Made by a program: the position numbers and the translations under genes. 64,000 nt of DNA, taken from assembly GCA_037952775.1 (NCBI GenBank), contig JBANAY010000001.1, positions 1,488,001 to 1,552,000 of the forward strand, read 5' to 3'. A model generated the notes under the pieces. That model made no database searches. It saw only the letters and a program-made list of their open reading frames with translations, and was not told where the DNA came from. Below, piece after piece: positions 12,001 through 22,466 of this stretch. Positions within the stretch are counted from its first letter, which is position 1. Each line of letters opens with the position of its first letter. The DNA comes from Clonostachys chloroleuca (Eukaryota; Ascomycota; Sordariomycetes; Hypocreales; Bionectriaceae).

Positions 12001-12390
12001 GATCGCCGCTGGTAACACTAAATATATTACTCTCGTTCGCTGTTTCTGGCCCTCTTTGGAGTGAAATAGTCAAGCTCATGCATTATCTTATTGTAAGGAA
12101 CAATCCAGGGTTCGACCTGATGCAGCCCACCACGGATTATTACTCAACCCTTTGCTGTCGTTCGCGGTTTCTAGCCCCTTTCGAAAAGAAAGTCATGATG
12201 AAGCTTATGTATTACCGCACTATAAGAAACGATTCGGGGGCGGAGTAGTAGCCCTACCAGTCCACGATACAGATCGCCGCTAACAACACCAAGCCCTCAT
12301 TCTCATTCGCAGTTTCTATCCCTCTTCGGGATAGAAAGGCTAGGCTAATGCATTGCCGTATTATTAGGAACAATTTGCGGGCGGGAGTGA
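12001..12390. repeat. Three degenerate tandem copies of a ~115-bp unit
   Basis: Copy 1 is about 12001-12120, copy 2 about 12130-12255, copy 3 about 12272-12390. Copies 1 and 3 both start with GATCGCCGCT and align almost without gaps; all three share an anchor of the form GTTCGCNGTTTCT (about 12035, 12160, 12305), then a GAAAG/GAAAT block, then ATGCATT/ATGTATT, then AGGAACAAT or AGAAACGATT. Many differences are transitions. No coding sense is visible. The origin could be a decayed transposon fragment or an old local duplication. Confidence 0.7.
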
Positions 12391-12989
12391 CAGCTTTGAT
12401 GGAGGGATGATGTGGTCGTTGCTTGCTTGCTGACGAAGGCCGGCTACAAGTCCCGGGGAGACTATCCGCCGGAGAGAAGTGAATACGTTGGCTTGCTTTG
12501 AAAACACTGAGACACGTCTTGTGGGATTTCCTGCTGTGAGCGGAGGGTTCTGCTCTGCTTGGACTCGCACTCGCATTCACTAGTGTCACTTGCATGCGCG
12601 GCTGGTGGGCGGTGTAACATCTCCTTTTATCACTCAATGCTACGCAGTTTCTCTACCAATGAGATCGTATGAAAAAGCTACTTGTGTATGCAGGGTCAGT
12701 AATTATGATCATTCGATGTTGGAATGATCATTGAGCTTCTGTCCGGCGGCTCGTTTATCAGAGGCTTGGAGAGCGAGTACTTCTTGCCAAGCAATACTCA
12801 CCGGCCTTGTGAAACAACAACCTGCATGAGGATTGTCGATTCTTATGGCAGTGGCAGGACCTTCAGATTAGATTTTAAATTTAGAACGCGTTTTTCAGGT
12901 CTCCATCCAAGGGAATGAACCTAAATTAACTATAGTCAGTGCATTGAATTAGGCCTCGAACCCCGGTTGCCTAGAAAGAAATTATGTAA

Positions 12990-13783
12990 TGCTCAGAAAT
13001 CTTCTCTATACTCTAATGGGTAGTGTCTATAATTGAGTGAGACCAATCTCAATGTTGACACTGCGACACTCGGTGTGGGAGAACAAATTTCAATATCGAT
13101 TTCCCTTCTCAGTCTCAACTGAAGATTAACCTGATATATTAGGTCCCAGTATAGATCAAGGTTAATCTCGGAAGAGTAGTCTTGATAAAGAGTGTCAAGT
13201 CTCATCCTGTTCACACGATGGATAGCAGTCAGCTCATCACGAGTCCAGCATAGGCAACCATAGCACGAAGCAGACCTATACATATCGTGAAGAATATCAG
13301 CGACGGCGGGGCAACAAGGCCAAGCGTGAGCGTGAACCCTGCCATCGTAGCGTTTAGCATTCTCTTATAAATGTACCCTCAGAGCCCTCGTCGGTCTCAA
13401 TAAGACAAGCCCTCGTCCCATCTAGAATGATGAGTAATGGCATCAATGCCCTGCTCCTAACTCGAACTTCTTCTAGCAAGATTTAGCCATGCTGTACCTT
13501 GATCTGTGGTAGAAGAGCTGGATTCTCTCTGCACTGCATTAGCATGTTGTCGGATATGTCTGGGGCCACTGTAAGGTTTCTTCGAGAAGCCCCGGGACTT
13601 GGGCTGCTGGCCCTGCCTTTGCGCTTGAGTGAATGTCGTCGTCATTGAAGTACTCGGTATTCTTCTAGACTTCTTTGAGCTCCTTGCTGACCTGAAGCTC
13701 ATCCGATTGGCTAGAGGACGGTTCCGCTGCACTAAGCCTAGAGTAGCGTTAGTGTGTACCGTTTCAGTGTCCCGCAACCGCGA
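12990..13783 (-). pseudogene. Interrupted coding-like stretch, unidentified
   Basis: Two open segments on the minus strand, about 13457-13777 (106 codons, Ser/Arg/Gln-rich, containing RMSFRSARSSKKSRR) and about 12993-13320 (including ILHDMYRSASCYGCLCWTRDE), lie end to end but are separated by stops. No pair of splice sites I tried joins them in phase. A neighbouring frame of the first segment also looks protein-like but has stops. I do not recognise a family. It may be the remnant of a gene or transposon; it may also be chance. Confidence 0.25.
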
Positions 13784-13933
13784 GTAAACAGTGGTATCGA
13801 TAGCACCAGCAGCTTATCGATTCCATCCAGACCGAAGCACCAGACAGACCTAGCTGAACTGCATCTGCAACCACTTCAGCCCTTGTCCAATACAGCACCA
13901 AGCCTCAGCATCTCACAGCCACCAACTGGAACA

Positions 13934-15027
13934 ATGTCGTCTAAACATACCTCTAAATCCTCGTCCAAGGACCCATCAAAGGAAAAAGACAAGTCGAAAA
14001 CCCACAAGCTCTCCCTCAAGGGAAGTGCCAGACTCGTCGCCGAATTTGTATGATCGCACCCTTCCACCCCAGGGCACGACGATTGGGTCCGGAAACTGAA
14101 GACTGCATGATGGCTAACTGTCAATCTCTCTTCTCGACTTTAGTTCCAATACTCCATCCATTCAATTCTGTACGATTGATCGAATACGCCCCTCACCGAG
14201 CTATATGACGAAACGAAGCTAACATCAGACTTGCTCCCAGGTTCCAGCGAGGCGTCTATCCCGCTGAAGACTTCGCCGCGTCCGTCTCCATCTCCCCGAA
14301 TACATCTACCTCCGTCATGATGCAGCGTCGAGATGCTAACTCTCAACCTCCAGCGTCAAGAAATATGGCCTCAACATGCTGGGTACCTACATGTCCCACC
14401 CCCGTCATGCGCTGAACTCCGTTTCGCTAACCCGTCCTCTCCCTCCAGTCTCGTCCGATGATCAAGTGAAAGCCTACATCAAGAGGATAATGTCGCAGCT
14501 CGACAAGTGGATGGTCGCCGGCAAGATCTCCAAGCTCGTCATCGTCATCACCGACAAGGACACAGGCGAGCACGTCGAGCGATGGCAGTTTGATGTACGC
14601 ACTTACCAATTCCAAGCCCTATTCCCCTCTAAACGGGCTCAATCCTAACAAAACCTTCCAACAGGTCCAGATCTTCCAGCCCACAAAGTCCAAGTCGAAA
14701 TCAAAAACGCCCGCGACCGATCAGGAGAACTCGGCGCAGGGCGGAGCCGCCGCCGCAGCAGCGCCAGACAAGACGGAGCAGGAGATCCAGGCCGAGATCG
14801 CCGCCATCTTCCGCCAGATCACCGCCTCCGTCACCTTCCTCCCCCAGCTCAGCGGAGACTGCACGTTCAACGTGCTGGTATACGCCGACGCCGACTCGGA
14901 CGTGCCCGTCGAGTGGGGGGACTCGGACGCCAAGGAGATTGAGAATGGGGAGAGGGTGCAGCTGAGGGGGTTCAGTACGGCGAACCACAGGGTCGATACG
15001 CTCGTGAGCTATCGGCTTGGAGAGTAA
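13934..15027 (+). CDS. MAD2: Mitotic spindle checkpoint protein Mad2 (HORMA domain)
   Basis: HORMA-domain protein that binds Cdc20 and Mad1 at unattached kinetochores to delay anaphase. Six exons are in phase: 13934-14047, 14144-14169, 14241-14279, 14354-14382, 14449-14594 and 14665-15027, giving 238 residues. The joined core reads LKGSARLVAEF, then FQRGVYPAEDF, KKYGLNML, then KLVIVITDKDTGEHVERWQF, and the safety-belt region ends at HRVDTLVSYRLGE. Three consecutive coding exons are only 26, 39 and 29 nt. Departures from yeast Mad2 are a Ser/Lys-rich 25-residue N-terminal tail and an insert of about 35 residues after VQIFQPTKSKSK with an alanine run. The ATG follows an A-rich context and is the first in frame before the core. 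Confidence 0.92.
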
Positions 15028-15470
15028 AAAGGGGGCGAGGGGGCTGAGAAGATGCAAGTGCTTTCTTTGTTTATAGCGTAGCACGGTATGGGGGTTTTCC
15101 AACGGACGCATCAAAAAAGAAAAATTAATGATTCAGAACTGCTTTCTCAGTGTATGAATGATCACAGGTGTAGGCTTTTAGGATGGACACAGGCACAACG
15201 GGATAGGGAGTTCTGACGGGGAAGAAAATAATCATCTACGCCTATTCTCCTGCTTGCGAAAGCTTCCGGAAGTTCGCATTAGCCTTCGCAAGACCTCTTA
15301 TCTCTATATGTCTCTACTCCCATCTTCAACCCAATAACCCTCTTTCATGACGCCTTTTTCTTTTCTAAAATCGCCTGGACCCCTCACACTAAACGCTCAG
15401 CCAACTGGATAGATGCAAGATTGGTCTTGTGGAATTCTTTTTCTCCTGCAATGCCCACCAAAACTCCATT
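15028..15470. other. Convergent 3' region MAD2 / UBP14
   Basis: 443 bases between two stop codons facing each other. It holds the two 3' UTRs; nothing else is recognised. Confidence 0.6.
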
Positions 15471-18014
15471 TCAAACTCTCTTGAAAAAGTACACATATGC
15501 AAACTTGCGCATTTCTTCCACGTCGTATGCTTCTACGACCTTCTCGTCGTTGAAGAGAACCCAATGAGGTGTTCCATCCGCCAGGGTCTTGCGGATGAAA
15601 GCAACATAGTGTCTATACAAGGATCAGCATTTGAACATGAAAGTTGGCCGTTACGGGTGAAGAAGAAGCATACCCTGCATGAATGCTAGTTCCTTTGTGG
15701 CAGACGATAGACTGCAACTGGAAACTTGCCGGTAGCGTGGCGTTCCCAGCCGGCGCCTTGGGAGCGGCCGCAGCAGACTGGCCTGCTGAGTCGTCCTCCA
15801 TAAGGCCCTGGTCGTCGGGATGGCTGAACAGCCATTCAACCGCACGCTCGACATCTCCCCCAGTCTCCTTCAGTGCCTTCTTTGCCTGTGGAACACCGAA
15901 GCCCATAGCACCCAGCATTTCAATCTTTTCGGGATCAGCCGTGCTTGCGCCGGCACCAGAAGAAGCGGTCAGGACCAACGGCTCATCGATGTCGGGATCC
16001 TCCATGTGTGCAAAGAGCCACTCCATCGCAGAGTTGGCATCCGAGTTGCCAGTCGCGTGCAAAGCCTTCTCGCATCGCGCCGTGGGAAAGCCCATGCCCT
16101 CAAGCTGGGCCAAAGCATTTGGCTCGGATACAAATGCGGCAGCCTGAGGTTCAGGTTCGTCTGGGAGTACCTCTTCTGAAGGCTGCAAACCCTTTGAGAG
16201 GTATTTGTCAAGCAGAAAAGACTCGTCGGGGACTAGAACAGGGACATCAACCTTGATGGGTACCCAATTCACCACCGTCATCTTTCTAGCATTAACGGCA
16301 AGGGTGTCGGGGAATGTCTTGAAAAGCGATTGCTTGGTGAAACCATCTTTGCTTCCGCAGGCTGAGCAGGTCAGCTCGACCTTTTCTGCGCCTGTAAAGT
16401 TGTCAAGGCACTCCTCCAGAGTGACAGCTTTGTAAGCATCAGTAGCGTCTCCCGAATCTCCCACTTGGGTGACCTTCTCCAGGGGAACATCAATAAAGAT
16501 GTTATCCTGTGTGGTTGTGCTGTACCTGACCTTTCCGCATCCTAGACACTGCAGACGTTGCTCCAGCTCGAACTTGAATGCATTGGTAGGGTCCTTGAGA
16601 CTACCCGAGTGTTGGGATCGTGTGATGAGCTTGAAAATGTGTTGAAGGAATTCAGCTGCATCCTGCTGTCGCATTGTGGAAAATTCTTCATGGTCTCTAC
16701 CGACCAGATACTTGAGCATAGCTGGTGCCAGGCCCTTCTGGTACTTGACCTCAGAATCAGAGGCGACGTCGGAGTCGGGAACAGAGTATCGGCCTGACAA
16801 CAGACCATCGGCAATCTTACGAAGCTGGGTTTCGAGATCACCAGCAGGGTCTTCCACCAAAGGAAGATCCTCCTTTGGCAAGTAGTATCGCTCCTTGAAG
16901 GACGGGAGGTCAAAGAGACATTGTATGATGCTGGCGAGATAACAGCTGTTGCCCAAATTTTTCAGACCCGTCAGTTCCGAGCCAAAGACAGGCTTGAGTT
17001 CCTTGCCATCTTCGGTTGTCATGCTAAAGTCCCATTTCAGATTCTGCTCGATTTGCATTTCTGTCAGGCTCTTCTCAGTCTTTTGTCTCTCGGCTAACAC
17101 AATACCCCAGTGGGCCAGATGCTCGCCAAGGTTGTCATCCAGACGCTCATCGTCGCACCTATAGCAGTACACATCAGCGGTACCCTCGGGAGTGATTGAG
17201 CCGAGCTTCACAGCAACCCCGTGACCGGACTCCTGGCTATGGGCTAGAGCGTGGGAGTTGCCATCAACGCCGCCCATTTGCTTGCGACCGCACCCAAGAT
17301 TTCCACATTCCACACAAAGCCAAAGATTCTCCTTGAGGTCACAAGCGTAGCAGTGGCTCAAATCCCCCTGCTCAATCTTACGGGAGGCCTGCTGCTGAAG
17401 CATCAAAATGTGTTCGCAGCTTGTCAGCTCCTGCTCCCATGCCTTGACTTCTTCCTTTCGTGCGAATGTGTTGGCGCTCATGATTCCTGCGACGACAGGT
17501 GCCACCTTCGGGTGCTGGATATCGAGCTTAACGTCGCACTCATGGCACTTGACTTGGAGAGCGGTATCGTATTTGTCTGCTTCGGTCTCGGCCGCAATAG
17601 CCAGCTTAGACATCTTGGCGGGGGGCTCATCTCGGACAACGATCTTTCGGGTTCGTGTAATATTCAGGGCCAGAGGGTGGGACCAGAGAACGTTGTGAAG
17701 ATTCGCATGGTGTCGGTCGCCGGTACAGCCGCCATTGAAGCATTGGAGGCATACATCGAGGCCACCAGGTCCATCCTAACGCAGCTAGGTCAGACGAATG
17801 GAAACAAAAGAGCATTATACACGGTGTTTCGCAGATCCGGCTCGGGTACGTACGATGGAATCGAAACACTGGGTGCAATCTTCTCGATAAACGGATTGGG
17901 ACAGCAGGGGCGGAGGGAGAGATGCTGCTCTCTCATTAATAACTATGGGAAAATTTGGTTTGTTTTTGAAGTGGGTGGTGACCTACAAATCGAGTCGAGA
18001 TGAGGGCAGCTCAT
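15471..18014 (-). CDS. UBP14: Ubiquitin carboxyl-terminal hydrolase, Ubp14 / USP5 (isopeptidase T)
   Basis: Disassembles unanchored ubiquitin chains, recycling ubiquitin for the proteasome. Four exons: 17987-18014, 17854-17924, 15674-17775, 15471-15612; all phases agree and give 780 residues. The first exon encodes MSCPHL, as expected for this family. Domains: a cryptic zinc finger (CTQCF to CTGDRHH, about residues 24-56), the canonical ZnF-UBP (CYACDLKENLWLC with the downstream HALAHSQESGHGVAVKL, about 175-225), the Cys box GLKNLGNSCYLAS (nucleophile about Cys311), two UBA domains between the catalytic halves (MEWLFAHM and VEWLFSH helices), and the His box HAGHYVAFIR (about His735) rebuilt by the last splice. 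Intron 1 has two in-phase acceptors; the downstream one (62-nt intron) is preferred because the other leaves only 44 nt. Confidence 0.94.
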
Positions 18015-19548
18015 GGTGGGCACTCGATCAAACGTGCAACAACGAACAGCTTTGCAAAGGATTGGAACAAAGGTGTTGCATAGGCTAGAAGTGAAAAGGT
18101 GACGCCGTGGGGGTGGGAAGCTGGTGGGTTTGCTGAAGATTTCAGTATCGCACCCAGGCAGCCAAAAGTGCTTATTTTGTTGTTTGAGGAGCTTCCAGTG
18201 CTCACCTCAATGCTGTTGGAATCTACCTCTAGGCACGTACGCAGGCAGTCACAGCTTCGTCTGACGCAGACGGCGGGGGCGGGGCGGCAGCATGTGGCTA
18301 GTGGAGGCTTGTGCCAGTGTGGCTAGTGCCGATTGGCGAGATAGCCTATCGCCCACTCGCCTGTCCGCTGGTCATCTCAACGTCATGTACGCAGGTGGCG
18401 ATTTGCCGATGCTCTGCCGTTGATGTGACTCTTTGCGGTGGAAGCAAAGCTGCTCGAGGCGACGGCCCAACTTCCCCGCGCATCTTGCCACCCCTTGCGT
18501 ATAGACGGCATTTGGGATGTACATTACCGCGCTATCACCGTGTGAGGGAAGGCTGTTATGCCCGTCTTCTGGACGTACGCGTACGGGATATTGAATTTGC
18601 CGATTTCCCAGATGACCGAAGTACTGCTCAGCGGTCCCAGGCTCTCGCCAACTTCCAAGCTATTTCACGAGGTTAGCTGCAAGGTTCTTGAACCTCGGGG
18701 GCGCAGCATGACCGATCATTGCTTGCTGATTGGCCCGTTCCTCCGCAATCGCAACTCCGAGGGTCGGAGATGTTCGGTCATTCTCGCTGTTCCTTGTGCA
18801 CAATCCCCAGTTCGCCAGTCTCTCACCCGCATTAGGCCAAAGGAACTCTAGTCTAGCACGTTCCCATAATTTTTTCCAGTCGCAATTCTTTTTAGGAAAA
18901 AAATTGTTAGGAATAATTCAAACAGTTTATTTTCAGAACCACGCACTGCACCGGGAATAATCAGCAACACAGTAGTACAGGATAGGAAAAATACAGCCGC
19001 GGTATAGCACTCATATTAAATGCGAGGCTGCATGAAACCCTCATGTGAAGAAATATCCGGCTGTGCGCATTCCCCAAGCCTGAAAAGTCCGGCCTCGGTG
19101 GTATGAAAAGCATCCTGGCAATCTTATCAGATGCAATGATCGGCGCAAATGGCTGCTTAATCAGCCGTGTCTCCGAGCAGCCGAGCTTCTCACTCACGTA
19201 ATGACTGAAAAGTTGCATCATCATTGGCCGATAACGTTTGGAGCTACTCCACAGTCGCCATCGCCAAGTCCCGCATCTTTTCCCAAGCATTTACTTTTGA
19301 TCCGTCCATGGGTTCTCCTCATTCCAATTCTACATCCTCCTCCTTTCCATCCACAGCCACCTACAACACCAATCGAAACCCCAGACTCGACAATTCCTGC
19401 ATCATCAAGACCATTATCGCCTGGCCCTGGTGACTTTTAGCTGTCCATCCGACTCGCCAGATATCCCTTTTGTACAATTTCTCTGGTCAAAGCAGCGCTC
19501 TGACACCGATCCTCCCACATCCATATATTCCAATTCTTGCCACACACA
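18015..19548. other. Divergent intergenic region UBP14 / ISU1
   Basis: About 1.5 kb holding both promoters. No gene-like frame, tRNA or repeat was recognised. An A/T-rich patch lies at about 18865-18945. Confidence 0.6.
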
Positions 19549-20203
19549 ATGCTTTCCAGAGGTCTTAGGGCAGTCTCTCGACGGGCTGCGCCCATCGCTC
19601 AGGCCGTCCGCCCAACTATTATCGCCCCTCGCCAGCTCGCCATCGCCACGGCTCCCTCGGCTAAGCGCCTCTATCACGAGAAGGTCCTGGACCACTACTC
19701 GCGCCCCCGTAATGTCGGTTCCATGAACAAGAAGGATCTCGATGTCGGCACTGGACTTGTTGGCGCCCCAGCATGCGGCGACGTGATGAAGCTGCAGATT
19801 CGGGTTGACCCCGAGACCAACAAGATTTCCGATGTCAAGTTCAAGACCTTCGGATGCGGTTCCGCCATCGCCAGCAGCAGCTACCTGACGGAGCTTGTCC
19901 GGGGCATGAGCCTGGACGATGCGAGCAAGGTCAAGAACACCGAGATTGCCAAGGAGCTCTGCCTGCCACCTGTCAAGCGTACGTATCTCCCCTCCCATGG
20001 ACTTGGCCCGAGCCACTCGGCTTTCAATCCGGCGCTAACATTTATATGATATAGTGCACTGCTCCATGCTTGCGGAGGACGCCATCAAGTCTGCCATCTC
20101 TGACTACTACACCAAGAACCCCAAGGCCCGGTCGACCAACCTGGGCGGCACTGAGATGAAGATCCCCGTTGCCGATGCCATGCCGGAGGCCGCTGCCGCT
20201 TAA
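19549..20203 (+). CDS. ISU1: Iron-sulfur cluster assembly scaffold Isu1 (IscU), mitochondrial
   Basis: Matrix scaffold on which Nfs1 and frataxin build [2Fe-2S] clusters, later released by the Hsp70 Ssq1 with Jac1. Exons 19549-19978 and 20055-20203 give 192 residues. The first ~40 residues are Arg/Ala-rich with no acidic residue, a clear matrix-targeting leader. All three cluster-ligand cysteines are present: GAPACGD (about Cys76), KTFGCGS (about Cys103) and LHCSML (about Cys146), plus the conserved Asp two after the first Cys. The Hsp70-binding LPPVK motif spans the splice junction (LPPVK then LHC). The C-terminus has an Ala-rich tail. The true ATG is 19549; a frame extension to 19537 would need a TTG start. 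Confidence 0.95.
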
Positions 20204-21489
20204 GCTCAGCAACAAAAAGAAAGAAAGAAAAAAAGTAAAATGAAAAAAAGTTACGGTCGCAAACTTATGGACCAAAAAGAATAATGAAAACAACCTTCGC
20301 AACAAAATCCTGGACCACAATGCTCCTTCAACATACGCAGGGAACAGGGTCCAACTTGGCGATATTTGCGGAGAGTCCAGTGTTTATCTATGTACCTGGG
20401 TTTATTTACGGGATCCTAAGAGGGTGAAGGCGCATTTGCAGACAGCGCCTGTGGAAGACTGCGTTTCTTGTGTCGTGTGAATTATATACCAACCAAAGAT
20501 GGGACTCGCTGTCCCAGACTTTTGTACATGGCAGTTTGGCGTGGCATGGTGAGGAAAGAGTTTTACATCTATAACCGGTCTTGTTCATTGTTTCAGTTTT
20601 GATGGCACGGTTCTTCAACCTGACTTTCCATCAATCAATTTCATCTCTTCCACCCATGAGAAGCATCCAAGCAAGAAGTGAATGTCTCTATCTAAGTCGC
20701 CCAGGACAACACATGGTTACTCATAACGTCATATCAACTGATCAGTTCGCCGCCAAACAGACTCCTCCTTTATTATTGGGTCCAGCAATATGCCAAAAGC
20801 GCTCTGGGCACATGACCAGAAAATATCACGTAAGTTCAAGGGTACAGCTAGCGAGAGTGAGACAATATGAGTGCATGCTGAAAGAGCTCGTTGGCCATTT
20901 GATAGTGAGGGGCGAGATCTGGAAACTCCACGGAAACGACGGTTCCCTGTCTTCTTCACCGATATCTCAGCCCCACCGGATCAACAAGACACTGCGGATC
21001 CGTGGGTTAATTATTTCCACGTCCTCGTGCGTTTGTATATCCTTTCAGTTCACTTAGTAAAGGTAGATGATCATTGGCTGTGTACCAGTCTAATGCGATG
21101 TGCTAGAACATGGATCCAGGCAGGAAGAAGTCAAGGTCTGAAGCAGCGCAAGCTCACGTGTCCACATCAACACAAATGATGCTCTTCCAGGGCGGACGCG
21201 AGGTCTTTTTTAGTAACAGAATAATTCCAATTCTCACTAGATATCCGCTCAATTCGCTACCAATCTCCAGTTACGTAGTTCGAGCCAAATTGTGCAAAGG
21301 AATGAGAGTCTGGCGCCACAGCAAGGTACTGTCGCTTATCTTATCACTGACGTAGGTGCCCCAGATTCAGTAAACCAACAAAGCAATTCACGGTTTAGAG
21401 CAACTTCAAAGGCCATCGTACGACAACACGACGCGTCCTCCCAATACCCAACCAAAGGCTGTTTCTGGCACGAAGCGACTCCCGGCGCC
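20204..21489. other. Intergenic region ISU1 / FTA4
   Basis: About 1.3 kb. It holds the ISU1 3' UTR, with an A-rich stretch just after the stop (about 20210-20290), and the promoter of the next gene. No supported coding sequence was found. Confidence 0.55.
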
Positions 21490-22318
21490 ATGTCTACAGC
21501 GCCGCCCCCGCCTACTATCACGCAATTGAAAGAGCGCTTCATCTCCCGCCAAATCCACCTGCTCAGCAGCCCCGTTGACGTCTCGCCAGCCTTCCGCACA
21601 GCGAACAACCGCGCCGACAAGCCATTGGAGCCACGACTCCTCGAAGCAGCCGTCACATATGTGGACAGCACGGTCCAGGAGCACTGCCGCCGCATTTTCG
21701 TGCCGCAGGCCACCCGCGCGGTGTCCGAGCAGATCAACGACAGCTATACAAAGGAGGCGGAGCGGAAGCTGCAGCGGGAACAGGATGATGAAGATGGAGT
21801 CGGGAAAGAGTTGGATCTCTGTTCGTGTTTTCACTTCCGAGATGATTAAATGGGTGTGCTAACGAGGGGAAATAACCGTGATAGCCGATCCGGAGGTGAT
21901 TGAGTCTCTCCCTGCGACATGGAGCTCTGAGAAGGAAGCCAATAAACAGCCAGCAGAGGCTAAGCGCTACAGCGACGGGGTGCAACGCTTAATGGACCTC
22001 AATGCGCAACGCAAGGAGGTGAAATTGCGCGTTGAACGTCTTCGGCGCCTCAAGGCCTTGATTGCGCCGCTGCAGACGCAGGACGGTGGTGCCGGCGTGC
22101 AGGAGAATCTGGCAACCCGCAACGGTGCCCTCGAGAAGGAGCTGGAGCGGACCCGGATGTTGCTTCTGCGTGTAGCCGGTCGCGTGGAGCGCCTCTCTGA
22201 TTCGGGTGAAGGACCGGGGCGCGAGTTGCAGAAGGAGCGTATCCCTACTAACGTGCTTCGGAAGAGAACGGTTGAAGAGTTCCTGGCTGATCCCAAGGTG
22301 TTTCCGAACAGGAGATAA
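21490..22318 (+). CDS. Kinetochore protein, Fta4-like (Sim4 complex)
   Basis: Predicted subunit of the inner kinetochore Sim4/CCAN assembly. Two exons, 21490-21820 and 21885-22318, joined at LDLS/DPEV, give 254 residues. The intron has donor GTTCGT and a GCTAACG branch. The N-terminal block TITQLKERFISRQIHLLS followed by RLLEAAV and the FVPQATRAVSEQI stretch resembles the FTA4 domain as I remember it. The C-terminal half is a coiled coil (AQRKEVKLRVERLRRLKAL; LEKELERTRMLLLRV), and the protein ends NVLRKRTVEEFLADPKVF, a region often conserved in this family. Identification is by pattern memory, not by a search; a generic coiled-coil protein is the alternative. The 3' end lies 148 bases from the P450 stop. 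Confidence 0.65.
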
Positions 22319-22466
22319 TCACTTCTCGAAGGGATGTACAAGATCTACAACGATATGTCATTCAACCTCCGAAAGGTTGGCTTATTGGCCTATCTATCTC
22401 TCCGCTACTCGGCCTGGGTGTTCCATGCTATTACCATGAGGAAGCCCCATCCCCAGGTCATGATAT

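Larger units (their letters stand above)
11580..13933. other. Repeat-bearing, gene-poor interval upstream of MAD2
   Basis: About 2.35 kb, less GC-rich than the flanking genes. It contains three degenerate copies of a ~115-bp unit (12001-12385) and an interrupted minus-strand coding-like stretch (12990-13783), annotated separately. It also holds the promoters of the DUF2306 gene (right-to-left) and MAD2 (left-to-right). Confidence 0.55.

Noticed and set aside
12945..12975. tRNA T-arm-like GGTTCGA in an inverted context
   Set aside because: The stem does not pair on the 3' side and no acceptor, D or anticodon arm could be drawn.
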